A stretch of 64,000 nt of DNA from Eleginops maclovinus. Lineage: Eukaryota > Chordata > Actinopteri > Perciformes > Eleginopidae. Of the stretch, positions 21,101-31,757 are shown piece by piece (the stretch's first letter is position 1; every line of letters starts with the position of its first letter). Below the pieces are notes generated by a model. That model had not been told where the DNA came from, did no database searches, and worked only from the letters and a program-made list of their open reading frames with translations. Location of the stretch: positions 24,643,293 to 24,707,292 of the forward strand of contig NC_086357.1 of the NCBI RefSeq assembly GCF_036324505.1, in the 5' to 3' direction. A program made the position numbers and the translations under genes.

Positions 21101-24100
21101 AAAAGATCATTTCAAAAGGTTAATTGAGCAGTCGAAACCATTAACCATTACCCAAATCGATAATGTTTGTAGCTGGCTAGCGATATGAAACAGTGCTACC
21201 TAGTCGAAATTCAGACACAAATGTTCACCAAGGAAAATATCCAAAGTGAGACACAGCAAAAGAGAAACTTATACCCACACTATTCTCTGCATAGAGGAAA
21301 AACTCACTGTTGACTCACGCAGAAGCTTTGTCTGCCACAGGATCAGATTTCTGATGGAGATTAAAGTCTCTTCAGGGGAACGTTTATTTCTAACCCGTGT
21401 CGTTTCTTTCTGAAACCAGAGAGGGAACTGACTCCAGCTGAGCAGACAAGAGATCAAAGTTCTTCATGTGTTCCTAAATTAAATTACACCTGCTCTTAAA
21501 TGACTAGGGATAACTATCAATTCAAACAAACTAAAGTAAAGAGAAGGTTTGTTTTGGCTCTGCGCTCCGGAACAGCTGACAGATAAATGAACGATGGTAA
21601 TACCTATGTGTCATGCACACAGCTACGCCCAGCCTGCGAACGAGACAGCAGCAGCTCATAAAGCCACATCCAGCTTTCCTTTCTCTTCCTCCTCTCTGGC
21701 AGGATTGTGGATGTGGGCGGTCAGAAGTCGGAGCGCAGGAAGTGGATTCACTGTTTTGAAAACGTCACCTCGCTCATCTTCCTGGCGTCGCTCAGCGAGT
21801 ACGACCAGGTCCTGGAGGAGAGAAAGACCATCGTAAGAGCACCGACACATCTAACCCGCACTGGAGAGTGGACAAAATAATAGAAACAGCCTAAACAGTC
21901 CAATACTGTATATTAGTGTAGATCTGAAACAATGAACAGAAAATGTGATTAATTTAAATCAAATAGTTAGTTCTATTTATTTATAAGCAACTGCTTTTGA
22001 CCACTATTTGAATGTTGTTTATTTGATATTCTTGCTTTTCTATGTTTTATAACATTTAAAACTGAAAGTCTTTGGTTTTGGAAGTTATTCTAAGACGTAA
22101 CTGGACATTTTCACTATTTTATGATGTTTTATAAATGCAGCTTTTATGGATTCACAAAAAAAAGTCACCTAATTATCGATGCATAAATACTCCTTAGTTG
22201 CAGACATTCATATGGATTATTATTACTGCCACATGAGCATACTAAACACCTTTACATTATGAAATGATATTAGTAAATGCCTTATATACAGCCTGGGATT
22301 TTCTTGAACATGTATCATATTTCATCAAATGATTGGATGTCTTCAAAAAGAACCAAACAATGAAACGAGAGGCTTCTTAATAAAAGGGAGTCAAAATTCA
22401 TTTCACACTGAAAAGTATTTCTGCTTCTCCTCCGAAAAATGTCCCACTGCAGTCATTTCCTACATCCTCCAGCAGGTTTCACTCTTGCCCAACAAAACCT
22501 CCCCCCTCTCCCTCTCCCCTCACCCTCTGCCTTCGATCTCTCCCTCCCTCCCATCCTGTCTCTAAGCTGTTTATCTCTTCCAGCCACTTTTTCGTCTTCC
22601 AACATTCATTAACCTCCACAGAGGCCCGTGTGCTCCAGACCTCCCATAACCCCCCCCCCCTCCTCCTCTCCTCTCTTTAAAGGACTACTTTCCTCTAGGC
22701 TTCATCCTCAGACATCACAATCTGTCTTTCCATCCTTCGAAGTCAAAACCATCTCTCCAAAACTCCATGTTGTAGTTCATGTATCTACAACAACCAGCCT
22801 GCTATGGAGTTCTGCAGACATAAGTCTTAAAATCAAGATAAATTAGCATCTTAAAAACTTCAATGGGTTTAATTGAACGTGTTTTGGTAAGATGTCTGAA
22901 ATAAGATCAAGCTTAACACAAAAAGAAGAGATTTTAATGTTTTGTTCTAAACAAAATACCTCTCTATTCCAAATGTGTGTCTTTTAAAATGACTGTTGCT
23001 AACAAGTGGCTAATGAGACTATAAAACATCATCAGGCCGACATTAGCCGCCTTTAGCTTAGCCGCGGCAACAAGAGGTAAAGACATTGCGGTTTATTTTG
23101 TTCAGGCAAGGCAAGTTCATTTATATAGCACCTTTCAACACAAGGCAATTCAAAGTGCGTTACATAAATGAAAGACATTAAGAGCATTTAGAAATAGTGC
23201 AGCAGAAACGTAAGCCCTTTAAGTCTGGCGTTAGCTTTTTACTGCGATTGCTTTTACGCTTTATAAATCATAAAAGTTTGGTTCAATTTTCTGCTGAACC
23301 AAAAGTTTGTCATAACCGGTGTTTTCCCCAGAGCTTATTCTCTTGGCATATTCAGTAGGGAACAAGTGCAATACTCACTAATAACATGTCATCCCTGCAG
23401 CCTCCAGTGTAAAATCTGACTCTGTTTCCGCCTTCAGAACCGAATGCACGAGAGTCTGGCTCTCTTCTACACCACCATCCACTCCCCTTGGTTCTTCAAC
23501 ACCTCCATCATCCTCTTCCTCAACAAGACTGACATCTTGGCTGACAAAATCATGACCTCTGACCTGCAGAAATATTTCCCCAGCTTCACAGGTAAACAGT
23601 AGATCTAACTTCATGCTTTTAGTAAACTTTGGGTTTTCCTCTGGCACCACCATGAGGTCAGCATTTGGATTTCTTTAGTAAAGAGTCGAAACTACTTTGA
23701 AATGGACTGCAATGGAATTTTGCTCAGGCATTCAGGCCCTCGTATGATGAATTGTAATCCAGCACCAAAACCCAATTTGAAATGGTCTTATAAATATAAA
23801 ACTGTAAGCCCACGGACAACAGCTGAACATTATTTTTAGTGCTAATAAGCAAAGCCGTCTAGGGCTGTGGATTGGCAAAAGCTACTGAATGCACACCTGC
23901 CTGAAAAAAAAAGCTCTACCCTGTATGCAAGATGTCTGTAAGTGGAAGATCGTCTTACTTCATGCGTAGGATTGTGGACTGAATGATCACAATGGGGAAA
24001 GGCATGGCATGCTAGCTGTGTAAAGTCTTTTGAGCCAGATCCAGCATCCTCCGCACCCAGAGTCACAAAGTCAAACGTGGTCTGGAAAGTGTGGAATTCC

Positions 24101-24532
24101 CCAACTGGAAAATGTTTGCATTGCTAATAAAAAATAATCATTGAGGAAATATTTTATGAATTGGAGAGTGATTTCAGTCTCAGTGTGACTGAACCCTGCA
24201 TCACTGGCACAGACTCAACAAACCAACAGTTAAATAAATATTCTTTAGCTAGCCTTATTCGTTACGCGCACACACACACACACACAAGTCTATTCCAGGT
24301 ACTTAGTGTGCTTAATGATGTGGCTGCAGCCTGTAGCTCTGCTGGTGTGAAAAGCTGAACAGCGTTGCCCCCCCCCCATCTCTCTATTTCAGTTACCCAT
24401 GGCAACAACCACAGACTGATATTGTGCTTCCTGCAAGCCCTGCACCTAACCCCCCCCCCCCGCTACCCTCCAGGTGTACAATTGTGATGGGTTTATGAGT
24501 ACAAGGGGAAAATGTGTGACTGCAAGTGATTA

Positions 24533-24605
<73 letters not shown>

Positions 24606-25775
24606 CTAACTGTGTTTTACCATGAGGATGAAATAAAAAACAATGACTCATACAGGGTCAGGCTCCTTGATTTCAATTTAACCGTAACAGCATCTCTGTG
24701 CAGCTCCTTCGTCTGGTCGCTGCTGATGCTGAGTTCCTGTTTGGCCTTTTTTATCGCTGCTGTAACCTCAAGCTCCTGTTGTTAGGAAGCCACGCTGTCC
24801 TGCACCACGTTAACACAGCGAGGGCGTCAGAGAATTGGACCAGCACTTAAATGATTTGTCAATGTTCACTGCTTATAGCTTTTTTAATGAAGCGTGGTTT
24901 CATTTAAAAAGGCCCTATTATGCTTTTTTGAACTGTCCATTTCCTGTAGTGTGTTATATAGGGTTTAGTGCATGTAAATGGTCTGGATATACTAAAATCT
25001 CAAAGTTCCCTCCAGAGGGAGTTTCTCTCCCACACTTCCCCCGCCTAAAACGCCTCAACTGGACTCCTTTGTTTACTTCCATGACGTAACGACATCACTA
25101 TGTAACACTCGCACTTCTATTGGCTAGCGCTCCAACACATTGTACATGATAGGCTAAGTGCCGGGACATCAAGGGTTGCCCAATCAAAACAGAGCCGGCC
25201 AGCTACCCAATCAGAGCAGACTGGGCTCTGGTTTCAGACAGAGGGTGAAAAGAGGTGCTGCAGCACAGGCAGGATGAGAAGAATAAAGAGCTTTTCGAAT
25301 ATTAAAGCAAGGAGACATGTCCCAGTAGAGACACAAAATGCAAATATGAACCTGGAACGTAGCATAATAAGGCCCCTTTAAGATCCCCATTTGTTATGAG
25401 CACAGTAACAACTACTAGAAGTAAAATAGCACAAGTTATACAATGGTGCCAGTCAAATGCAGGATTAAGTAAACTATCACATTCCACGATATCAACTAAA
25501 CTATCAAGCAATATTTGGTATTTTTCCACGACAACACAACTTCTTCTTCTTTCTCACGTCTCTTTCCAGGCAAGAGGCATGACCCCGATGATGCCAAGAA
25601 CTACATCCGCAAGCTGTACGAGCAGCAGGCCATTAACCGGGACAACAGGGACCAGTGGAAGACTCTGTACCCACACTTCACCTGCGCCACCGACACCAAC
25701 AACATCCGCAGGGTCTTCAGCGACATCAAGGACACGGTGCTGCTCAAATCTCTCCGGGACTACGGGGTCATCTGA
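15043..25775 (+). CDS. gna15: gna15-like G protein alpha subunit (Gq class), complete, 7 coding exons
   Basis: Join 15043-15193, 17837-18021, 18204-18358, 19875-20003, 21703-21832, 23438-23591, 25570-25775; 1110 nt, 369 aa (human GNA15 is 374). The start GCCATGG is a strong context. The protein relays receptor signals at the plasma membrane to phospholipase C-beta. Visible motifs: P-loop GTGESGKTT at 51-59, switch [11 protein letters not shown] at 185-194 with the catalytic Arg188, switch [14 protein letters not shown] with catalytic Gln214, NKTD at 279-282 and TCAT at 339-342. The helical domain spans about 70-185. Cysteines 4, 7, 8, 12, 14 and 15 are likely palmitoylated. The [14 protein letters not shown]-terminal helix and [17 protein letters not shown] favour GNA15 over GNA11/GNAQ/GNA14. 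Oddities: Thr58 instead of Ser, Arg62 instead of Lys, and a DYGVI tail. Teleosts may carry several gna15 copies, so the exact paralog is uncertain. Confidence 0.95.
17837..18021 (+). CDS. gna15: gna15 coding exon 2
   Basis: A 185-nt exon, the family's exact size, completing Gly51 and coding residues 52-112: P-loop, helix alpha-1 (RQMRIIHG) and the start of the helical domain. The acceptor is CCTCAG and the donor GTACAG. Thr58 occupies the Mg2+-ligand position that is Ser in most G-alpha proteins. Confidence 0.96.
18204..18358 (+). CDS. gna15: gna15 coding exon 3
   Basis: A 155-nt exon (family size) coding residues 113-163 and two bases of Tyr164, all in the helical domain. It shows the family signature of Trp-x-Asp followed by [13 protein letters not shown]. 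The acceptor is TTTTTTCAG and the donor GTGAGT. Codon third positions are very G/C-rich, so other frames are open here by chance. The preceding intron is only 182 nt. Confidence 0.96.
19875..20003 (+). CDS. gna15: gna15 coding exon 4
   Basis: A 129-nt exon (family size) coding residues 164-206 and two bases of Arg207. It carries switch [11 protein letters not shown], with Arg188 (equivalent of Gq Arg183) and Thr191. Phe189 replaces the usual Val. The donor is GTGACA. Confidence 0.96.
20594..20868 (+). repeat. tRNA-headed SINE, diverged copy
   Basis: In gna15 intron 4. The head GCAGTGGCTCAGTCAGTAGG resembles a tRNA/pol III A box, followed about 30 bp later by a B-box-like GGGTCGCCGGTGC, then the body motif CTCTTGAGCAAGG. 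It matches the copy at 62535 over head and body, confirming an interspersed family. Confidence 0.8.
21050..21095. repeat. Perfect 19-bp inverted repeat with 8-nt loop
   Basis: In gna15 intron 4. Arms 21050-21068 and 21077-21095 are exact reverse complements (arm begins ACTGTGTAGTGATATCG), with loop ATATAAGA. As RNA it gives a strong hairpin. No longer terminal repeat or target duplication is obvious. Confidence 0.9.
21703..21832 (+). CDS. gna15: gna15 coding exon 5
   Basis: A 130-nt exon (family size) completing Arg207 and coding residues 208-250: switch [19 protein letters not shown] with Gln214, then the LASLSEYDQ effector-side strand and helix. Lys after Gln214 (QKS rather than QRS) is shared with mammalian GNA15. 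The donor is GTAAGA. Confidence 0.96.
22496..22680. repeat. Pyrimidine-rich tract in gna15 intron 5
   Basis: Two blocks dominated by C and T on the plus strand (about 22498-22560 and 22645-22678, including a run of ten C). It could form triplex or i-motif structure. It holds TTCCAG acceptor-like sequences, but no matching exon follows. Confidence 0.6.
23104..23210 (-). repeat. Fish interspersed repeat fragment (LINE-tail-like)
   Basis: In gna15 intron 5. It has GGCAAGGCAAGTTCATTTAT followed by AGCACCTTTC and AAGGCAATTCAAAGTGCGTT, a motif chain that recurs across teleost genomes, from memory next to the kind of sequence found here at 29770-30110. I cannot assign the family name or orientation firmly. 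Confidence 0.55.
23438..23591 (+). CDS. gna15: gna15 coding exon 6
   Basis: A 154-nt exon (family size) coding residues 251-301 and one base of Gly302. It contains switch III/alpha-3 ([10 protein letters not shown]) and the guanine-specificity motif FLNKTD at 277-282. Thr281 in NKTD matches mammalian GNA15, where GNAQ/11/14 have Lys. The donor is GTAAAC. Confidence 0.96.
24265..24287. repeat. Short CA microsatellite
   Basis: About 10 CA units in gna15 intron 6. Confidence 0.9.
24536..24602. repeat. GT microsatellite
   Basis: About 33 GT units in gna15 intron 6. Two long C runs (24368-24378 and 24450-24461) lie just upstream. Confidence 0.97.
24904..25381. mobile_element. 478-bp TTAA-flanked MITE in gna15 intron 6
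   Basis: The ends are inverted: TTAAAAAGGCCCTATTATGC on the left, and the reverse complement of the right end reads TTAAAGGGGCCTTATTATGC. TTAA at both ends fits a TTAA-target superfamily (piggyBac or Kolobok-type); no transposase is present. It ends 188 bp before exon 7 and contains AATAAA at 25282-25287 on the sense strand. Related but distinct TIRs (TATTATGCAAAAT) occur at 39421 and 46214. Confidence 0.8.
25570..25775 (+). CDS. gna15: gna15 coding exon 7 (last), stop TGA
   Basis: Codes the rest of Gly302 and residues 303-369, then TGA at 25773. It holds [13 protein letters not shown] (base recognition) and helix alpha-5, the receptor-contacting tail, which ends SLRDYGVI. The acceptor is TCTTTCCAG. 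The alpha-4/beta-6 insert is shorter than in human GNA15, which explains most of the length difference. Confidence 0.95.
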
Positions 25776-26720
25776 ACTCCTACACAGTGCTGGATGAACT
25801 GGAAGAAGAATCCCGCTGGTTCTTGATTCTCTCTGCACTCTTTTACCTTTACTGATAAACGCCAGATTTCTTTTTCTACTTTTTTTTTTTTTAAGTACAC
25901 TGCCGTCCATTTTTCTGACCCCCTTCCCACAGGTTGTATTGAAGAATAACGATGGAGGACAACGTGACAAGTCCTTTCTCATCTTCACCAAAAGTCACAA
26001 ACAAGTGACTTCTAATCAGGGAGTGTTGGAGTGTTTGGAACATGCAGTGACTCCATAATTGAAGCAGGAGCAGAGATGCAGTGAAGTGTTGTGCAGCCAC
26101 TAACGGAGTAATAACTTTTCCAAGTGGAGATGGGTGGGCGGGGGGGGATGCTTGGGTACACCGCCCTGCCACTCACATTTTAAACACATCCAGGTTCAAA
26201 CACATCCTGTAAACACAAACTGCTTCTATGAGTTGAAATGTATTGCATCTTTTATAACATACCACCTAAATCGGGGGATTTTCTCTCATTGATTACCGTC
26301 ACCGCAGAGTCTTCGATTGTTTCACAAACACTCCGGACAGAGCGTCAAAATCCCTATTGATTACAGTTAATCTCACACTGGCAGTGCTCCTATCTGTTCG
26401 GTACCATCTCCCTCAATTATTATGAGCTGAAAGTTTATGTTACCACCTGGTGATTCCACAGTATGAAACAACACACCCACCCCCATTTATGTGACTCAAA
26501 ATGCATCTGGATGCACGAGGACATCCTGGGATTACTGGCTTTGACATACTATGTATTGGGAAATAATTCATATTTTCTGGCCTACTTAAAAGTATGGTAG
26601 TATGGGTATCAGAAACCTGTTTTATATTAGGCTATGTAGGTATGACGTTCACTTGGTTGGGAGTGGTGAAACATACGTGCCATTGAATTTCAAAATAAAG
26701 GCGCAACCCTAAAGAACATT
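25776..26720 (+). other. gna15: gna15 probable 3' UTR with poly(A) signal
   Basis: Noncoding sequence directly after the stop. The first canonical AATAAA downstream is at 26694-26699, about 920 nt from the stop. Further AATAAA motifs occur at 27337-27342 and just beyond, so a longer UTR is possible. Confidence 0.45.
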
Positions 26721-28235
26721 ATAGGTACTTTATATGTTAGGTCCTGTATCATTGAATACATATGGTACTGTATATACATCCATAGCGATGGATTGTTACA
26801 CTGATAAGAAAAACAACAAGAGAATCACAATAGATTGACACTCCAGACGCGTTTAAGACAAAAACACTGAGAGATGAATGGCTTGTTAACAGTCTCCAAA
26901 ATGGTTATCATTGTTGTGTTAGAAGAAATACTCATGAGGGAGGAGAACAGTGTGGTTTAGGTTGGAAACACTGCAGTACTAACTATTCATTCTTAGAGTC
27001 TTTTAGGTCTCCACTTCAATTTGTGTTTTTGTTTACTCTCTCCGCCTTCCTAGCGTTTTTTCAGCAAAAAAAGTTTGGATTAAAAACACTGTTCATCCAC
27101 TGCCAAGCCTTAAACAGCGGACTGTTAGCAATAGCTTGTGATTATGGGGGAACATTGAGCAGCTAGAGAGCAATTTATTCTCCTCTGGGTGTGGTGGAGA
27201 ACAAATAGCAGAGCATACAATAGCATAAAAATAAATGCTAGTATCTGGATTTGAAAATGAGCCACTATTTGCACACCAGATGAAGTTCAATCTGGTCAAA
27301 GTCTCTGAAATGTGCCTGTACTTTTAAACATACAGCAATAAAGCCAACAGCAGATCCTGCACCTCTCAATGCAATAAATACACTATATTAAAATCAATAG
27401 CAGATATTTGGGCACAAATCAAGGTTAGAGGCTGACAGGTTGGAAAAGGTCACGAGGGGAAGGAACGGAGACCTGTTTTAAATGAACAGCTTTAATGGGC
27501 GAGCTTAAATCAGAGATGGTGGAAAGAAACAGCAGGCTGGATAGAGAATATTAATAAGAGGTGGCAGTGAGAAATATGTGCGTCGTATTTATACAACTGT
27601 GGAAAAGAAGAGATTTTTTTAACCTTGATTAGAGGTGAGAGCTCCACCAACACTGAGCATTAAGTAAAGAAGGACATTATTTAAATAACTGACCATGTGT
27701 TTGTGAAGTGGTTGTGGCTGCTCTTTTGTTAAGTGTATATAAAGTTTATACTGCTACAATGTTATTGTACATTTACCATTGGACTACTATTGATTGTTGT
27801 TTTTTCAAATACTGTTTACCCACAGCACACACTGTGATTGTGTAGTGAATTACTTTCAGCGTTGGGAGATGACCTGTCCTACGGTGACAGTGGATTTATT
27901 TTGTGTAGACTCGGGTGGAGGAAGTGGGCAAATACTTTTTTCTAGTTAATATTAAAAACAAACTTCGAACACACACCCCGCTGCTTGTTGTTGTTTGTCT
28001 TGCTTGGCAGATATGAAGCGACTGTGCCGGGTGTTTTCTCAGTCGTACCACAGGCTGCAATCACACACTTGCTGTGACTGGCCGTTTGCAAATTCTTTTA
28101 GACTTTTTGTCAGAAGGGTAAACACCTCGATACGAACATCTTATTTTCATATAGGAACAACACAAGGGTGTTAAATGTCTCGCACCAACCTCAAAATGCC
28201 AAAATACAAATAAATGCACAAACCTAAAGTGAAAT

Positions 28236-28705
28236 ATCAAGGGCTTTTCTAGAGAAGTGTAGTAAGAGGGCGCTAAGGTCACTTAGGGCCCAAATTAGGC
28301 CGACGGGGGAAAAAATAGTGTCTTCAAGTCTGAAAGCTGCTGAGTCATATATTGCACCTCAAACAACAAATAAATTCAGAGTTCCGGTTTCTTTTCTTCC
28401 TCTACAGAAAATAAGAGAGTAAAACAAACTCATTCAGAAATCTCAGTTTTAGTGTCGGCCTGCTGCCTGCCGCGCGCCCACCGGCAGACCCACCGGACAT
28501 CCATCCCCTATTTATTCTCCGTAAAAACAAAGCTGTCTCTGCCATCTGACGCTCTATTTGACACCATCTTCATATTATTGGAGTATTTATACCGTTTTTG
28601 GCGAACAGAAATATTGTTTTCTGGCATCACTTTGAAACTTTACGGGGAAAAATCTGCATTTTGGTTTGAGGACGCACGCCGACAGTGGTTTAGACCAAAC
28701 CCTGA
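28236..28705 (+). mobile_element. MITE-like element, family X copy 1
   Basis: It begins TCAAGGGCTTTTCTAGAGA and ends in GGTTTAGACCAAACCCTGA. Its interior is recognisably the reverse complement of 43748-44261 along the whole length, including the CATCCATCCCCTATTTATTC block and the matching terminal motifs. It has no coding capacity. The superfamily cannot be named from the ends. Confidence 0.75.
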
Positions 28706-29769
28706 AACATCACATTATATATAGACAAATTATACATTTTACCATAATCTTTTTGAGTTAGTACAGGCAAAAAGTTACGTAAAAAACAGACATGAGAGTA
28801 CGAGGACATGCTAATACAACCTCAGCAAAGATTGAACAAATATTGGACTAATAAGACCAATAGACAGAAGTCAAAGCAAAATGAATAGAAGCCTTTTTGC
28901 AATCCAAATGATAAGTCAACAGTCCTGATCCACCAAAAACAGGAACACACCTGACAGAACGTTCAAAGTCCACATCCCATACTGTGTTGTACTTTGCAAA
29001 GGTTTGTAGTAATTACTGTATTACTCCCCACAGCTACTGACAGAAAAGCAAACAAACATCTGAAACATACTGCCAGAGGTAAATCATAAATAATGCATCT
29101 ATACGTTTATATTTTACACTTGATGGCAGTTCAGGCTATAGTCAGATGATATAAAAGTACGTAGCTGTTATCTAATCTCCATCCTGCTGGCAGTGGCAAC
29201 ATAGGTCCTCATTAAAGAGCAACAAATGGGTTCTCCAAACAACCTTTAGTCACGGTTTCCGATCGAGCGGGAATCCACTGACAGCAAAAGTACCCGAAGC
29301 TAACACGTGTTTACACAAAAATGATTATACAGATATCGAGATAGTGAAACATGTCCCTGAATTTCCCTGTATTACACACAAATGAACCCCCACACACACA
29401 CTGTGGCGTGTACTGGCTGTCAGAGCCCCACACCATGAGAGTGTGAGAGTGTGATTTTGTGGCCCCGGTGGCTGTCAGTCACGTTGACATTCTCAAGTGT
29501 GTGTTGGAGAGTGGTGATGAGGGGTCTGTGGGAACATGTGTGAAAAACGTTTGTCAGGATGTCCGCAGTGGTGTGTACAGACCTGCATCCATCGACATTT
29601 TAAGAAGGATAAAAAAACATGTAACAATAAACAATAATAACAAAACATGTGCCAGAAGTTAAGGTTCACATAAAAACAAAACACAGGCAACGAAGATTCC
29701 CAAAAGGAACAAACCAAAGAACCTAACTTCACACCACACACATCTCAAGGAGACACAAGACCAATTTAA

Positions 29770-30110
29770 AAAGATGGTTCTTCAGTTGTTTTTTAAAAGC
29801 TCTACAGCGGCTGCAGACCGAATGTCTGTAGGGAGAGAGTCCCATGGTGTTGGAGCCACTACTTCAAAGTCACGGTCACCTTTAGTTTTCAACCGAGAGC
29901 GAGGGACAGCCAGCATGTCCTGGTTTGGAAGACGGAAGTGACCTACTGGCGATATAGGGATGGAGGTCACATAAGAACTCAAGTGAAAGTGATAACAAGC
30001 TATTCTTAACTGGATGGGAAGCCAATCTGCAAATCTTAAAATGGGTGGTATGCGAGTCTTCCTGCTGACCTGGTTAACAGCCTTTCAGCTGCATTCTGTA
30101 TGGATTTACA
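29770..30110 (-). repeat. LINE-tail-like interspersed repeat
   Basis: It contains CTTCAGTTGTTTTTTAAAAG, GACCGAATGTCTGTAGGGAG, CGGTCACCTTTAGTTTTCA and GGGAAGCCAATCTG, then AGCTGCATTCTGTA. I recognise this order of motifs from abundant teleost non-LTR-associated repeats (memory, not a search). No open frame of use is present. Confidence 0.6.
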
Positions 30111-30346
30111 CATTCACCGACTGCATTGCAACACTTATTTTACAAATATGGTTCAGAATAATTATTGTCAAGACTAAGGTTTGTGCACAGCAGACGGTGA
30201 GAAAACAGGAAACATGTTGCCTCTTTGTCATAATAGCCTAAGCATAGAGCGCCACAGGGATGACGTATTTTTGTAGGCCGACCCGGAAGTAAGCTGCACA
30301 TGGGTTCCCTCGACAAAAAAGCAATGCAATTTCTGGGTCACTGCTG

Positions 30347-30500
30347 TAGAACAAAACGTGACCCGTCTCTTAAATGTATGTCAACCACAGACCTTATTTC
30401 GAGCTATTTTACAAACTCCTACGGAGAAATCACATCGACTCTGAGACGAGGAGACCGGAAGTTGTAAAATGCTAACTCACTTCCGGGTTTTAGGACTCGT
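30347..30500. repeat. Dispersed repeat, copy 1 (pairs with 51776-51905)
   Basis: TAGAACAAAACGTGA, GTCAACCACAGACCTTATTT and CTACGGAGAAATC occur in the same order and spacing at 51776-51905. The segment carries ACTTCCGGG and CGGAAGTT ETS-like motifs. Ends and family are unknown. Confidence 0.7.
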
Positions 30501-30917
30501 TCCTGCAGCACTCTATTGACAATTTCTTTAGTTATACAAATGATTTGTAAATCTGTATCGGACAATCGTCGCTCTTTCTTAACTATTACTCCTCTGCTTC
30601 AACTGGCTGACATGAGACTTGTTTTTCAGTGAGAAACCTGAGTGAATGCTACCATAGAATACATTTAGTGAGCTCCTGAAGGTAGTAAGAAGTAAGCTTT
30701 GTGTTTGAACAGTGGCATAAATAACGCTAAAGTTATTATATGAGATTCCTGCCGCTTGCAGGCCCCATCATTGTGGTTATTGCAAGTTAACATGTATGAT
30801 CTTCCCGTTGGTTTTATCAAAAAACAACCAACATATGGTTATTGATTGTTAATGTGCTACTGACAGTTTCAATTCAGCATTTAATAAGAAGTTATCAGCT
30901 GCAGTTTATTATAAAAT

Positions 30918-30943
30918 ACACTGCCCGGCCCAAACAAAGAGCC
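30918..30943 (+). mobile_element. Solitary Tc1-like terminal repeat
   Basis: TACACTGCCCGGCCCAAACA matches the termini of the two Tc1-like elements at 31232 and 60462, but no partner end or transposase sequence follows directly. It is probably the relic of a third copy. Confidence 0.6.
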
Positions 30944-31018
30944 CCTCTATACTAAAAAAATATCAAATTATTTGTAAAATATTAAAGATGATTTATTTGT
31001 ATATTTTTGACTCTCCAG

Positions 31019-31142
31019 CTACAACAGTGGCAAAGAAGGTTAATTTCACAAACGACAAGGTGGATGGATTACACAGGGCTGTGACCAAATTTGTGGTCAA
31101 GGGAGAGCATCTTTTTCCCCCTGTGGAATCTCCGTTGTTCAG
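31019..31142 (+). pseudogene. Exon-like fragment resembling hAT/ZBED transposase
   Basis: A 124-nt open segment is bounded by CTCTCCAG acceptor and GTAAAA donor sequences. Its translation includes DKVDGLHRAVTKFVVKGEHL and ends PPVESPLFR. The pattern of a hydrophobic FVVKG block, then P-x-VE-x-x-x-F, resembles the region after the BED finger in hAT-type transposases and ZBED proteins, where the remark 'little-known, first-part-of-catalytic-domain' applies. Nothing coding is recognised next to it. It could be a decayed transposon, or an orphan exon of a host gene lying outside the visible context. Confidence 0.4.
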
Positions 31143-31231
31143 GTAAAAACAAAAGTGATGTGAAAACAATATTTGTATACCATCTGTGCCATTAAGACAA
31201 TTTGTCAGAATTAGTCCAAAAGACTAATACA

Positions 31232-31757
31232 TACACTGCCCGGTCAAAAAAAAAGGTCTCTGTGGGGGCAGTGCTATGATCTGGGGTTGCTGCAGTTGGT
31301 CTGGTCTAGGTTCAGCAATGTGCCCAAAGAATGAGGTCAGCTGACTACCTGAATACTGAAGGACCAGGTTATTCCATCAGTGGGATTTCGTCTTCCCTGA
31401 CGGCACCGGCATGTTCCAAGAGGACAATGCCAGGATCCATCGGGCTCAGATTGTGAAAGAGTGGTTCAGGGAGCATGAGACATCATTTTCACACATGGAT
31501 TGGACCCCACAGAGTCCAGACCTGAACCCGATTGAGAATCTTTGGGATGTGCTGGAGAAGACTTTGCGCAGTGGTCTGAATCTCCCGTCATCAATACAAG
31601 ATCTTGGCGAAACATTAATGCAAGACAGAAATAAATGTTGTGACGTTGCAGAAGCTCGTGGAAGCAACGCCACAGCGAATGCGTGCCTGTAATCAAAGCT
31701 AAAGGCAGGTCCAACGAATATTAGAGTGTGTGACTTTTTTTTGGGCCAGGCAGTGTA
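31232..31757 (+). mobile_element. Tc1-like element, internally deleted, copy 1 (526 bp)
   Basis: Flanked by TA, with ends TACACTGCCCGGTCAAAAAA and, as reverse complement on the right, TACACTGCCTGGCCCAAAAA. The interior codes the C-terminal half of a Tc1-type transposase: [12 protein letters not shown] (second catalytic Asp) at 31411 and [12 protein letters not shown] (catalytic Glu). The N-terminal DNA-binding half and the first catalytic Asp are missing, because sequence jumps from the left end straight to CAGTGCTATGATCTGGGG. Upstream coding is frameshifted. It is non-autonomous, and matches 59934-60462 across its length. Confidence 0.9.
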
